Positions 43,905 to 51,884 of a stretch of DNA of 64,000 nt are shown here, piece after piece. The notes under the pieces are model-generated. The model was not told the origin of the DNA. It did no database searches and worked only from the letters and a program-made list of their open reading frames with translations. The DNA is from Fen-1245 sp963835535. GTDB lineage: Bacteria; Gemmatimonadota; Gemmatimonadetes; Gemmatimonadales; JACORV01. The position numbers were made by a program, and so were the translations under genes. The stretch lies in NCBI GenBank assembly GCA_963835535.1, contig CAWIFL010000005.1, positions 496,001-560,000 of the forward strand, in the 5' to 3' direction. Each line of letters begins with the position of its first letter. Position 1 is the first letter of the stretch.

Positions 43905-44563
43905 GCGAAAGCGGGTTTCAGGTGCCAGGTGTCGGGTGGGTGTCGAGCCTGATCGTCAGTCCGCCGCAGGCCAGGCTCGGCTACGTGCTGGCGCACGGCG
44001 CCGGCGCCGGCATGCGGCATCTGTTCCTCGAGACCATGGCGCAGCGGCTCGCCGGACTCGGCGTCGCGACCTTCCGCTATCAGTTCCCGTACATGGAAGC
44101 AAGGAAAGGGCGGCCGGACTCACCCGAGGTGGCGGCCGCCACCGTGCGGGCGGCGGCCCAAGAGGCATCGAAGCAGCTGGACGGTCTGCCGCTCGTCGCC
44201 GGCGGCAAGTCGTTCGGTGGGCGGATGACCTCCACGGCCGAGGGCGAGGCGCCGCTTCCGGGCGTGCGCGGCCTCGCCTTCCTCGGCTTTCCCCTTCATC
44301 CGCCCGGAAAGCCGGGCACGTCGCGCGCGGACCACCTGGACCGCGTCACGGTGCCGATGCTCTTCCTCCAGGGGACGCGCGACGAGTTCGCCGAGCTGTC
44401 GCTGCTCAAGCAGGTGATCCAGCGGCTGGGCCGGCGTGCAACGATGCATCTCGTGGAGGACGGCAATCACTCGTTCTCCGTGCCGAAGAAGACCGGGCGG
44501 ACCAGGGACAACGTGATGGACGAGCTGGCGGACGCCCTCAGCTCCTGGGCAGCTCGGCTGTGA
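43901..44563 (+). CDS. Alpha/beta hydrolase (dienelactone hydrolase/KANL3-Tex30-like)
   Basis: 220 residues with the alpha/beta hydrolase core: oxyanion loop LAHGAGAGM, nucleophile Ser104 in GGKSFGG, then an acid in GTRDEF and His in DGNHSF. This small group has no assigned substrate. The GTG overlaps the ligD stop by four bases, so it is translated with ligD. Codons 5-14 (GFQVPGVGWV) are encoded by a CAGGTG-rich stretch at 43917-43943 that looks like another short repeat. The 3' end overlaps the opposite-strand DUF72 gene by 26 bases. Confidence 0.82.
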   Translation: MSESGFQVPGVGWVSSLIVSPPQARLGYVLAHGAGAGMRHLFLETMAQRLAGLGVATFRYQFPYMEARKGRPDSPEVAAATVRAAAQEASKQLDGLPLVAGGKSFGGRMTSTAEGEAPLPGVRGLAFLGFPLHPPGKPGTSRADHLDRVTVPMLFLQGTRDEFAELSLLKQVIQRLGRRATMHLVEDGNHSFSVPKKTGRTRDNVMDELADALSSWAARL

Positions 44564-45260
44564 ACGCGTCGGCGAGCTTCGGCCCCGCGCCCGCCTCCTC
44601 GTGCTTGAAGAAGACGAACGCGTCGTGCCACGGCTGCGACGTGATGGTCCCGGCCCATCGCTTCAGGTCGGCCTTCTGGTACGCCGCGCGGCGGAGCCGC
44701 AGGTAACCCCAGTCGGCGGTGGCCACCGTCGGGACGACGAGAGGGTCCGTTTCGCCCTCCTCGGGATCGGTGTCGGCGATGACCAGCGCCGCGTTGTGTC
44801 CCTTGAGTGCGGCGAAGACCTCGTCGTCGAACCACGAGGCGTGGCGGAACTCGAAGGCGGCGCGCCAGGTCTCCGGCACGTGGCCGAGGAACTCCTGGAG
44901 GCGCGGCAGGTCCTTCTTCAGGTTCGGCGGCAGCTGGAAGAGCGTCGGCCCCAGCTTGGGCCCGAGAACGTTGGCGGTCTTGAGGAAGTACGCCACTTCC
45001 TCGCCCGCGTCCTTGAGCCGCTTGCGGTGGGTGATGCGCTGCGAGGCCTTGAGGACGAAGGTGAAGCCGTCGGGGACGTCGGCCGCCCAAGCGACCAGCA
45101 CCTTCTCGGTCGGCATCCGGTAGAAGGTGTTGTTAATTTCCACGGCCCTGAACCTGGAACCATAGAAGCGCAGCATCCCGTCGGCCGGCAGGTCGGCGGG
45201 GTAGAAGCTGCCCTTCCATTCCTTGTAGGCATAGCCGCTCGTACCGACGGCGATGCGCAC
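44538..45260 (-). CDS. DUF72 family protein
   Basis: A 240-residue TIM-barrel protein of the DUF72/YecE family: VGTSGYAYKEWKGSFYP at the N-terminus, VEINNTFYRMPT, FTFVLKASQRITH, LFQLPPNLKKDL and the C-terminal AFVFFKHEEAG (normally YVYFNN). YecE proteins have no settled function; a link to iron-sulfur or nucleic-acid-related roles has been suggested. It is divergent from the dienelactone hydrolase gene at 45299. Confidence 0.9.
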   Translation of the reverse strand: MRIAVGTSGYAYKEWKGSFYPADLPADGMLRFYGSRFRAVEINNTFYRMPTEKVLVAWAADVPDGFTFVLKASQRITHRKRLKDAGEEVAYFLKTANVLGPKLGPTLFQLPPNLKKDLPRLQEFLGHVPETWRAAFEFRHASWFDDEVFAALKGHNAALVIADTDPEEGETDPLVVPTVATADWGYLRLRRAAYQKADLKRWAGTITSQPWHDAFVFFKHEEAGAGPKLADAFTAELPRS

Positions 45261-45298
45261 GGTCCACCTCGTTTGTCCGCTGGGGAAAGGGGAAGTGT

Positions 45299-46123
45299 AT
45301 GGCGAGGAACTGGTTTCTCAAGGTCTTGGCCCTGCTGGCTGGCGCCGCTCCCGCAGCCGCCGCGCAGGGGCTGCCGCCGGGCGAAGACAGCGCGGTGGCG
45401 CGGCTCAACGCGTCGCCGCGCCACGGCGAGTGGGTGACCTACGACGCGGGCGCCGGCGACTCGGTGAGGGCGTGGGTCGTCTACCCCGAGCGCTCGGACA
45501 AGGCGCCCGTCGTGGTCGTGATCCACGAGATCTTCGGCCTCACCGACTGGATCCGCTCGGTCACCGACCAGCTCGCGGCCGAGGGGTTCATCGCCATCGC
45601 CCCCGACCTGCTGTCCGGCAAGGGCCCCAACGGCGGTGGGACGGCGTCGGTGGACCGGCAGGACGCGATCGCGCTGATCCAGAAGCTCACGCCCGACGAG
45701 GTCCAGCGCCGGCTCCGCGCCGCGGCGGCGTACGCCACGGCCCTGCCGGCGGGGAAGAACGCCGTCGGCAGCGTCGGTTTCTGCTGGGGCGGCTCCACGA
45801 GCTTCGCCTTCGCGACGGCGGACCCCGATCTCAAGGCCGCGGTCGTCTACTACGGAACGCCGCCGGCCGAAGAGGCGGCCGGCGCTATCCATGCTTCCGT
45901 GCTCGGGATGTACGGCGGGGATGACGCGCGGGTCACGAGCACCGTGCAGCCCGCGCAGCTGCTCATGTCGCGGCTCGGCAAGAGCTACGAGCCCCACGTC
46001 TTCGAAGGGGCGGGCCACGGTTTCCTCCGCGACCAAGCGGGGAGGGGCGGGGCCAATCTGAAGGCCGCGCAGGCGGCCTGGCCCAGGACGGTCGCATTCC
46101 TTAGAGAAGCGCTGGGTTCTTGA
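45299..46123 (+). CDS. Exported dienelactone hydrolase family protein
   Basis: A 274-residue alpha/beta hydrolase with a signal peptide (LALLAGAAPAAAAQG). Active-site residues are those of dienelactone hydrolase: Glu77 in HEIFG, nucleophile Cys162 in GFCWGG, Asp in GGDDARV and His240 in GAGHGF. A Cys nucleophile and export to the periplasm suggest a lactone or ester hydrolase; the substrate is not known. AAAGGGGAAG precedes the ATG. Confidence 0.9.
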   Translation: MARNWFLKVLALLAGAAPAAAAQGLPPGEDSAVARLNASPRHGEWVTYDAGAGDSVRAWVVYPERSDKAPVVVVIHEIFGLTDWIRSVTDQLAAEGFIAIAPDLLSGKGPNGGGTASVDRQDAIALIQKLTPDEVQRRLRAAAAYATALPAGKNAVGSVGFCWGGSTSFAFATADPDLKAAVVYYGTPPAEEAAGAIHASVLGMYGGDDARVTSTVQPAQLLMSRLGKSYEPHVFEGAGHGFLRDQAGRGGANLKAAQAAWPRTVAFLREALGS

Positions 46124-46147
46124 CGTCCCCGCTCGCGCTCCCATATT
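46120..46147 (+). promoter_or_regulatory. Candidate sigma-70-like promoter for the DUF1761 pair
   Basis: TTGACG at 46120-46125 (overlapping the stop codon of the hydrolase gene) and CATATT at 46142-46147 with a 16-base spacer. The start point would be near 46154, giving a leader of about 35 bases to the GTG at 46190. Confidence 0.5.
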
Positions 46148-46189
46148 CGCCGCAGGCTTGATCCACTTCCCTCGCAAGGAGACAGCGCT

Positions 46190-46603
46190 GTGACCTTTCA
46201 ACCGCACTACCTCGCCGTCGTCGTAGCGGCGCTGGTCGGCTTCTTCCTCGGGTGGATCTGGTACACGCCCCTGTTCGGGAAGCAATGGATGGCGGCCCGC
46301 GGGATCACCGAGCAGCAGATCGCGGACGGCCAGAAGAACATGGCGCGCAACCTGATCGGCGTGGCGGTGGGCATCCTGATCATGGCCTGGGCGCTCGGCG
46401 TGCTCGTCAGCTACCTGCACCTGGCGACGTGGATGCAGGGTCTGAAGCTGGGCGCTCTCGCCTGGTTCGGGTTCGCGTTCGCGATCGGCCTGATCGATTC
46501 CGTGATGACGCCGGGTCGGAAGGTCACCGCCTTCTACATCGACGCGGCGTACTGGTTGATCACCCTCGTCGCCATGGGGATCATCCTCTCCGTCTGGCAG
46601 TGA
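46190..46603 (+). CDS. DUF1761 membrane protein (copy 1)
   Basis: 137 residues with four TM helices: YLAVVVAALVGFFLGWIWYTPLFG, then NLIGVAVGILIMAWALGVLVSYL, GLKLGALAWFGFAFAIGLIDSV and YWLITLVAMGIILSVW. It matches the DUF1761 pattern of small membrane proteins without known role. It starts on a GTG behind AAGGAGA and is followed by a paralogue. Confidence 0.88.
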   Translation: MTFQPHYLAVVVAALVGFFLGWIWYTPLFGKQWMAARGITEQQIADGQKNMARNLIGVAVGILIMAWALGVLVSYLHLATWMQGLKLGALAWFGFAFAIGLIDSVMTPGRKVTAFYIDAAYWLITLVAMGIILSVWQ

Positions 46604-46664
46604 GTCGCGGAGCATGGTCGCGATCGCGCAGGCGTGAGCTTCCTCCCTCGCAAGGAGACAGCCG

Positions 46665-47078
46665 GTGAGTATCACGGTCAATTATCTCGCAGTCCTGGTG
46701 GCGGCGATCGTCAGCTTCTTCCTCGGATTCCTCTGGCACGGCCCGCTGTTCGGAAAGGCGTGGGGTGAGGCCAGGGGCGTCACCCCGGAGATGATGGAGA
46801 AGGGCAAGAAGGAGATGCCGCGCTTCATGGCGGTCGTCTTCGTCTCCCTGTTCGTAGTGGCGTGGGGGCTCGCCGTCATCGCAGGCTATACCCACCTCGT
46901 GACGCTGATGCAGGGCTTGAAGCTCGGCCTGCTGGCCTGGTTCGCGTTCGCCCTCACGGTCGGCGCGGTGGACGGGATGATGGCCACCGGCCGCCGGATG
47001 CCGCAGTTCCTGATCTCCACGGGCTCGTGGCTGGTCACGTTCGTCGTGTCCGGCATCATCGTGAGCTGTTGGCACTAG
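46665..47078 (+). CDS. DUF1761 membrane protein (copy 2)
   Basis: 137 residues, same length and topology as the gene upstream and clearly its paralogue (YLAVLVAAIVSFFLGFLWHGPLFG, GLKLGLLAWFAFALTVGAVDGMM). The leader is duplicated too: CCCTCGCAAGGAGACAGC at 46645-46662 matches the bases just before copy 1, so the pair arose by tandem duplication including the ribosome site. The two may form a hetero-oligomer. Confidence 0.88.
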   Translation: MSITVNYLAVLVAAIVSFFLGFLWHGPLFGKAWGEARGVTPEMMEKGKKEMPRFMAVVFVSLFVVAWGLAVIAGYTHLVTLMQGLKLGLLAWFAFALTVGAVDGMMATGRRMPQFLISTGSWLVTFVVSGIIVSCWH

Positions 47079-47089
47079 TGGATGCGGGA

Positions 47090-47196
47090 GAAGCGTGAGG
47101 AGTGAGATGTGAGGCGTGAGAAGGCGAAGTGAGACGTGAGGGGCAAAGGCGTGAGAAGGGCACGGTCGCCCTCTCACGCCTTCGCTTCTTACGCCC
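47090..47196. repeat. GTGAGAAG-type foldback repeat
   Basis: Degenerate tandem units (GTGAGG, GTGAGATGTGAGG, GTGAGAAGGCG) occupy 47090-47160. They pair with CTCACGCCTTCGCTTCTTACG at about 47171-47192. The core hairpin is GGCGTGAGAAGGGC / GCCCTCTCACGCC (47148-47180, one bulged base) with an ACGGTC loop. It lies behind the DUF1761 pair and ahead of the class V enzyme, where it could act as a terminator. Confidence 0.65.
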
Positions 47197-47277
47197 TCGT
47201 ACACATTTTGCACTCCTGACGGCCGATCGGGGCTATTCCGCCCGACCTTGTCCCGATTGCCGCCCAGGGGGCCCCCG

Positions 47278-48456
47278 ATGGACCTGACATTCGATTCTTC
47301 GAAGATCATCTATCTCGACAACGCGGCGACCACCTTCCCGAAGCCGCGCGACGTCCTGGACAAGATGGTGGACGCGTACGCCCGGTTCGGCGTGAACCCG
47401 GGGCGCTCGGGCTACGACCTCTGCATGGTGGCCGGTGAGCTGGTCTTCGAGACGCGGAAGGCGCTGGCCGCGTTCTTCGGCGGGAAGACGCCGGAGCGGC
47501 TCGTGTTCGCGGCGAACGCGACCGACGCGCTGAATCTGGCGATCCTCGGCGTGCTGGGCCCCGGCGACCACGCGATCACGACGACCATCGAGCACAATTC
47601 CGTCATCCGCCCGATGAACCATCTGCACCGCGACCACCACGTCGAGGTGGAGTTCGTCCCGGTCGAGCTCGACGGGCGCGTGGACCCCGACGAGATCGCC
47701 CGCCGCTTCAAGCCCAACACCAGGCTCGTGGTGGTCAACCACGGCTCGAACGTCATCGGCACGATCCAGCCGGTGGCGGAGATCGGGAAGTTGTGCCGGG
47801 AGCGGGGGATCCTCTTCGCGGTGGACGCGGCCCAGACCGCCGGCGTGATCCCGATCGACGTCGAGGCGATGTGCATCGACCTGCTGGCCTTCACGGGCCA
47901 CAAGTCGCTGCTCGCCCCCACCGGCACGGGCGGGCTGCTGGTGCGGGACGGGGTGGACGTGCGGACCACGCGGTTCGGCGGCACCGGCGTCCACTCGGCC
48001 CATCCCTTCCATCTCGAGGAGTATCCGTTCCGGCTCGAAGCGGGGACGGGGAACGTGCTGGGCATCGCGGGCCTGCACTTCGCGCTGGAGTACCTCGCGA
48101 AGCGGGGGATCGGCGAGATCCACAAGCAGGAGATGGCGCTGTTCGCGCGGCTGCAGGAGGGGCTGGCGGCGATCGAGGGCGTCACGCTGCACGGCACCCG
48201 GAGCCTCGAGCACCGGCTCGCCGTGCTGTCGTTCACGGTGGCCGGCCGCGACGCCGGCGACGTGGGCGCGCTGCTCGACGCCGACTACAACATCGCCGCG
48301 CGCACCGGGCTCCAGTGCGCGCCGCTGATCCACGAGCAGATGGGCACCGCGCCGCGCGGCACGGTGCGGCTCAGCGTGGGGCCGATGAACGTGCGACCGG
48401 ATGTCGAGGCGGCGATCGCGGCGGTCGCCGAGATCGCGGCGGAGGTGACGGTCTAG
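47278..48456 (+). CDS. Class V aminotransferase/cysteine desulfurase family protein (TIGR01977-like)
   Basis: A 392-residue PLP enzyme. It opens with IIYLDNAATTFPKP and NPGRSGYD, the hallmark of the TIGR01977 cysteine desulfurase subgroup. Lys209 in FTGHKSLL binds PLP, and Cys347 in TGLQCAPL is placed as the catalytic cysteine of desulfurases. It probably takes sulfur from cysteine as an enzyme persulfide. Its stop overlaps the end of the convergent dsrK-like gene by four bases. Next to a DsrC-type sulfur carrier, it could be the persulfide donor (inference). Confidence 0.85.
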   Translation: MDLTFDSSKIIYLDNAATTFPKPRDVLDKMVDAYARFGVNPGRSGYDLCMVAGELVFETRKALAAFFGGKTPERLVFAANATDALNLAILGVLGPGDHAITTTIEHNSVIRPMNHLHRDHHVEVEFVPVELDGRVDPDEIARRFKPNTRLVVVNHGSNVIGTIQPVAEIGKLCRERGILFAVDAAQTAGVIPIDVEAMCIDLLAFTGHKSLLAPTGTGGLLVRDGVDVRTTRFGGTGVHSAHPFHLEEYPFRLEAGTGNVLGIAGLHFALEYLAKRGIGEIHKQEMALFARLQEGLAAIEGVTLHGTRSLEHRLAVLSFTVAGRDAGDVGALLDADYNIAARTGLQCAPLIHEQMGTAPRGTVRLSVGPMNVRPDVEAAIAAVAEIAAEVTV

Positions 48457-49736
48457 GCTCCCGGGCGCGCCACCAGCGCATCCGCCGCCACTTCGGCCAG
48501 GGTCCGGATCTCCACGCCCAGGCCGTAGTGGCGGTTCAGCTCCATGAGCTGGTCGATGCAGTTGTGGCAGGGAGAGACGACGACCCTGGCTCCCGTGCGG
48601 CGGATCTGCTCCGCCTTCGGCCGCCCGCTGGCCAGCCGCCGCTCGGTGTACTCGGACGCGGCGAGCAACCCCCCGCCGCCTCCGCAGCAGTAGTTCTTCT
48701 CCCGGTTCGGCGTCATCTCGACGAAGTCCTGCGCCGCGGCGCGCAGCACCCGCCGCTGCGGCTCGACCACGCCGCCGTTCCGCACCAGGTTGCAGGGGTC
48801 GTGCAGCGTCACGCGCGCCGGGTTCTTCGAGGGATCGAGCCGGAGGCGGCCCGCAGTCAGGTACTCGTCCAGCACCTCGACGAAGCTCTTGATCTCGAAG
48901 GGCAGGGACCGGCGCAGATACTCGGGCGCTTCCCACCTCAGGCTCCGGTACCCGTGCCCGCACTCGGCCACGACCAGCGTCCGGACGCCGAGGGCCTCGG
49001 CCCGCGCGTAGAGATGTCCCGCGATCGTGCCCGCGGCAGCCCGGTCGGCCGCGAAGTAGGCGTAGTTGGTGATGTCGAAATCGGTGCTGCTCAGGGTCCA
49101 GCTCTCGCCGGCCGCGTGGAAGAGCTGGCCCGCCGCCGAGATGGAGAGCGGGAAGAACTTGATCTCGCGCGGGTTCAGCGCGTAGAGGACGCGGGCGCCG
49201 CGCCGGTCGATCGGCAAGGTGATGGACGGGTCGCCGGTGGTGGCCCGCAGGTCCTCCTCCAGCCACGCGATCGTCTCCCGCACGTCGTCGGCGCCGATGC
49301 GCATGCTGTTGCCGGTCTCGAGCGCCGCGGCGACGTTGGCCTGGATGCCCGCGGGCACGAGCCCCGCGGCCGCGACCATCGCGCGGCCGAAGCGGATCGC
49401 CGCGGCGGGATCCAGGCCCACCGCGCAGTTCAGCGTGCAGCGCCCGCACTGCGAGCACCGCCCGAAGCCGCCTTCCACCAGCTCGGCCAGCGCCGCGTCG
49501 TCCAGTGTGCGGGCGCCGGTGAGACGGGGCAGGAGGGCGCCGGTCAGCGTGTGGTAGCGGCGATAGAGCCGCGCCACCTGCTGCACCTTCGCCGCGGGCG
49601 CGGACGCGCTCTCGCGGTCGGACAGGAAGACGTGGCAGCTCTCGGCGCAGAGGTTGCACCGGACGCACGCCTCGAGCGACGCCGCTGTCGTGGCATCGAG
49701 CCCGGTCCGCAGCAGCCGGAGCGCGGCCTCGGTCAC
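48453..49736 (-). CDS. dsrK: DsrK/HdrD-like iron-sulfur heterodisulfide reductase subunit
   Basis: 427 residues. Two N-terminal 4Fe-4S sites are CVRCNLCAESC (Cys24/27/30/34) and CSQCGRCTLNC (Cys94/97/100/104). The C-terminal half has CCG domains: Cys259 (VAECGHGY), Cys315 (HDPCN), Cys350/351 (NYCCGGGGG) and Cys390/393 (SPCHNC). These bind the unusual 4Fe-4S cluster that reduces disulfides in HdrB/HdrD and DsrK. It should take electrons from the haem b subunit and act on the DsrC disulfide/trisulfide. It is third in a dsrC-dsrM-dsrK order with GTGA overlap. HdrD-like is an equally valid name. Confidence 0.85.
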   Translation of the reverse strand: MTEAALRLLRTGLDATTAASLEACVRCNLCAESCHVFLSDRESASAPAAKVQQVARLYRRYHTLTGALLPRLTGARTLDDAALAELVEGGFGRCSQCGRCTLNCAVGLDPAAAIRFGRAMVAAAGLVPAGIQANVAAALETGNSMRIGADDVRETIAWLEEDLRATTGDPSITLPIDRRGARVLYALNPREIKFFPLSISAAGQLFHAAGESWTLSSTDFDITNYAYFAADRAAAGTIAGHLYARAEALGVRTLVVAECGHGYRSLRWEAPEYLRRSLPFEIKSFVEVLDEYLTAGRLRLDPSKNPARVTLHDPCNLVRNGGVVEPQRRVLRAAAQDFVEMTPNREKNYCCGGGGGLLAASEYTERRLASGRPKAEQIRRTGARVVVSPCHNCIDQLMELNRHYGLGVEIRTLAEVAADALVARPGA

Positions 49737-50338
49737 GGCAGCACGCCGCGCCTGCCGTAGAAGACGCCCCACAGTCTCCGGCTGGTGAGCAGGAAGAGCA
49801 TGTGGCGCAGCTTGCCCAGCGGCGCGTAGAGGAGCAGAGCGGCGCCGGTCAGCTGGAAGACGAAGCGGGCGGACGGCACGAGCGCCGCGGCCAGACCCGC
49901 CGCCAGCGCCGCATCCACCAGCAGGTTGGCGACGAAGTCGTCGGGGACGCTGATCGCGCGCAGGGCCACGTCGGCCAGCCGCTTCACCAGCAGGCCCAGC
50001 CCGGCGGCGAGCGCGACGCCCCACAGGACGGAGAGGGCGTTCGCCAGGAGCGGCGGCGCCTGCAACGGCGTCAGGGACAGGGCCAAAGCCAGGAGCATGG
50101 CGAAGATGCCGGCGTGATAGACGATGCCGGCCAGGTACGAGACCGGATGGCCGCTCGCGCTCTCCTTCGCCCACGGCAGGAACGCGGTCGTGAAGGCGTA
50201 GCGGACCCCGGGGCCGGCACGTCCGCGCGGCGGGGCGAAGAGCCAGGTGCGCACCGAGCCGATGCCGAATCGCGCGTGGGCGAGCGACGCGGCGGCGACG
50301 ACGAAGGCGGCGAGGAGAAGCAAGGCAGGCGGCGTCAC
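49733..50338 (-). CDS. dsrM: DsrM/HdrE/NarI-like membrane cytochrome b subunit
   Basis: A 201-residue integral membrane protein with about five TM helices and the layout of the nitrate reductase gamma superfamily. His residues in the segments GHPVSYLAGIVYHAGIF and GKLRHMLF are placed as haem b ligands. It should pass electrons between the quinone pool and the DsrK-like subunit. The GTG at 50338 shares a base with the dsrC stop (TAGTG), and the stop overlaps the dsrK start, so all three proteins are translated together. No NarG/NarH-like genes are present, which favours DsrM/HdrE over NarI. Confidence 0.8.
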   Translation of the reverse strand: MTPPALLLLAAFVVAAASLAHARFGIGSVRTWLFAPPRGRAGPGVRYAFTTAFLPWAKESASGHPVSYLAGIVYHAGIFAMLLALALSLTPLQAPPLLANALSVLWGVALAAGLGLLVKRLADVALRAISVPDDFVANLLVDAALAAGLAAALVPSARFVFQLTGAALLLYAPLGKLRHMLFLLTSRRLWGVFYGRRGVLP

Positions 50339-50655
50339 TACACGCAGCCCTCGGGCTTCGGCAGTCCGGCCACCTTGCACGCGCCCTTCGCCGGGCCCGA
50401 CGGGAACAGCTTGAAGATCATCCGCAGGTTCAGGTTCGTCGCCTGGCAGAGCTTGCGCACCATCGGCGCGGTGCCGTGCTCCAGCCAGTACTGCCGGATG
50501 TACCGCACCACCGCCCAGTGCGGCTCGTCCATCTCGGTGATCCCCTCGGTGGTGGCGAACAGCCGCGCGACCTCGTCGTCCCAGAGGTCGGGCTGCTGCA
50601 GGAACCCCTCGGCATCCACGGCGAACCTGCGGCCGCCGATCTCGATCTCGGGCAT
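50338..50655 (-). CDS. dsrC: DsrC/TusE family sulfur-carrier protein with both C-terminal cysteines
   Basis: A 105-residue cytoplasmic sulfur carrier. The C-terminal arm FPSGPAKGACKVAGLPKPEGCV carries both redox cysteines (Cys93 and penultimate Cys104, eleven apart, as in dissimilatory DsrC); TusE has only the last one. It lacks the short insertion found before this arm in classical DsrC. It should carry sulfur as a persulfide or trisulfide and be the substrate of the DsrM/DsrK-like proteins. The ATG at 50655 has a strong AGGAGGTG behind it, so the longer start at 50679 is rejected. No dsrAB is in the window. Confidence 0.9.
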   Translation of the reverse strand: MPEIEIGGRRFAVDAEGFLQQPDLWDDEVARLFATTEGITEMDEPHWAVVRYIRQYWLEHGTAPMVRKLCQATNLNLRMIFKLFPSGPAKGACKVAGLPKPEGCV

Positions 50656-50695
50656 TGCACCTCCTGATGCCGTTGCCATAGCAGAGAGCGTGCCC

Positions 50696-50727
50696 GGGGA
50701 TTGGGGAATGGGGAATGGGCATTGGGT
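50696..50727. repeat. GGGGATTGGGG-type repeat between dsrC and hydB
   Basis: GGGGATTGGGGAATGGGGAA and on to ATTGGG: the same kind of tandem as at 12906-12937 in the VanX-like gene. It directly adjoins a TGTAGGG-type foldback element. On the G-rich strand it could form a G-quadruplex (inference). Confidence 0.65.
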
Positions 50728-50728
50728 C

Positions 50729-50811
50729 GGGGTGTAGGGTGTAGGGGGTAGGGTCTAGGGCGAGTGGATCGCGCTCGTCTACACCCTACACCCTATCACC
50801 CTACACCCTGT
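50729..50811. repeat. TGTAGGGTGTAGGG-type foldback element (left of hydB)
   Basis: The left arm 50729-50760 (GGTGTAGGGTGTAGGGGGTA and on) pairs with the right arm 50779-50811 (TACACCCTACACCCTATCAC and on) around a short CGAG...CTCG hairpin. It lies between the divergent dsrC and hydB genes, so any promoters for both operons must lie in or beside it. Confidence 0.85.
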
Positions 50812-50849
50812 CCCTTTTCAGGGCACGTTGATTGCGCTCCTCGTGGTCA

Positions 50850-51884
50850 ATGGACGGCGAGGTCTATCGGCTTCCGCGAGAGCGTCTGGGGGCCCTGGTC
50901 GAGCGGCTGGCCAGGGAATACCGGGTGCTGGGCCCGATCCGGCGAGGGGACAGCGTCGCCTGGGGCGACGTCCGGCCGGATACGGTGCTGGCCCTCGACT
51001 ATGCGACGACGATGCTCCCGCCGCGCCAGTTCTTCGCGCCGCAGAGCGAGGTGCTGTTCCGCTTCCGCCGCGGCGCGGACGGCGGCTTCGCCTTCGAGGA
51101 GCCGCCGAGCCAGGAGCCGCTCGCGCTGCTCGGCGTGCACGGCTGCGATCTCACCGGGCTGCGGGTCCTCAGGTCCTTCCACGAGTCGAGCTGCCGGGAC
51201 AAGGTGGTGCCGCACCGGCTCGACCGCGCGTTCATCCTCGGCATCGGCTGCTGGACGCCGTGCCTCGAGGAGTCGTTCTGCAAGGACATGGGGAGCCTGG
51301 AGAACGAGAGCCCCGCGGCGCTGTACGCCTGGGACCTGGGCGAGGCGCTGCTGCTCAAGGTGGTGACGGAGCGCGGGCGCGAGATCCTGAAGGACCTCTC
51401 CCTGGCCGCCGCCGGGCCGGAGGAGCTGGTCGCCCTGCGGCGCCGGACGCGCGTGCGCCACGAGACGTTCCCGGCCCACCTGCGGTTCGCCCCCGAGAAG
51501 CTCGCCTCCGCGCTTCAGGCGGCGCACGACGACATCCTCTGGGAGGCGAACGCCGAGCGCTGCCTCTCGTGCGGGCGCTGCAACCTGGTCTGTCCGACCT
51601 GCACCTGCTTCGACGTGTGCGACCAGGCCGGACTGGACGGGAGCGCGGGGGCGCGGCTCCGGACGTGGACCGGATGCCAGGTGCCGGGCTTCTCGAAGAT
51701 CGCCGGCGGCCACGATTTCCGGCCGACGCGCACCCAGCAGCTGCGCTACCGGATCTTCCGGAAGGGGAAGTACATGCCGGAGCGCTACGGGATGGTCGGG
51801 TGCACGGGGTGCGGCCGCTGCATCCACCACTGCCCGACCGACATCTCGATCCGCGACATCTTCCGGCAGGTGGGGTCGTCCTGA
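50850..51884 (+). CDS. hydB: Group 3b NiFe hydrogenase (sulfhydrogenase) beta subunit, iron-sulfur
   Basis: A 344-residue cytoplasmic electron-transfer subunit. Conserved cysteines sit in GVHGCDLTGL and GIGCWTPCLEESFC. Two ferredoxin-type 4Fe-4S sites follow: CLSCGRCNLVC (Cys238/241/244/248) and CTGCGRCIHHC (Cys318/321/324/328). This is the layout of the sulfhydrogenase beta subunit (Pyrococcus HydB) and related AsrA-like proteins. In the known enzyme it links the flavin subunit to sulfur reduction. It is first of four genes in the order hydB-hydG-hydD-hydA. The ATG at 50850 was taken; a TTG at 50832 is possible. Confidence 0.9.
   Translation: MDGEVYRLPRERLGALVERLAREYRVLGPIRRGDSVAWGDVRPDTVLALDYATTMLPPRQFFAPQSEVLFRFRRGADGGFAFEEPPSQEPLALLGVHGCDLTGLRVLRSFHESSCRDKVVPHRLDRAFILGIGCWTPCLEESFCKDMGSLENESPAALYAWDLGEALLLKVVTERGREILKDLSLAAAGPEELVALRRRTRVRHETFPAHLRFAPEKLASALQAAHDDILWEANAERCLSCGRCNLVCPTCTCFDVCDQAGLDGSAGARLRTWTGCQVPGFSKIAGGHDFRPTRTQQLRYRIFRKGKYMPERYGMVGCTGCGRCIHHCPTDISIRDIFRQVGSS

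Noticed and set aside
49733..50338. Nitrate reductase gamma subunit (NarI)
   Set aside because: The fold superfamily fits, but there are no narGHJ genes, and the neighbours are DsrC and an HdrD/DsrK-type protein, so DsrM/HdrE-like is the better call.
50729..50811. Possible CRISPR-like or telomere-like repeat (TGTAGGG units)
   Set aside because: Units are contiguous and degenerate with no unique spacers, no cas genes are present, and each tract is followed by its own complement, so these are foldback repeats and not a CRISPR array or chromosome end.
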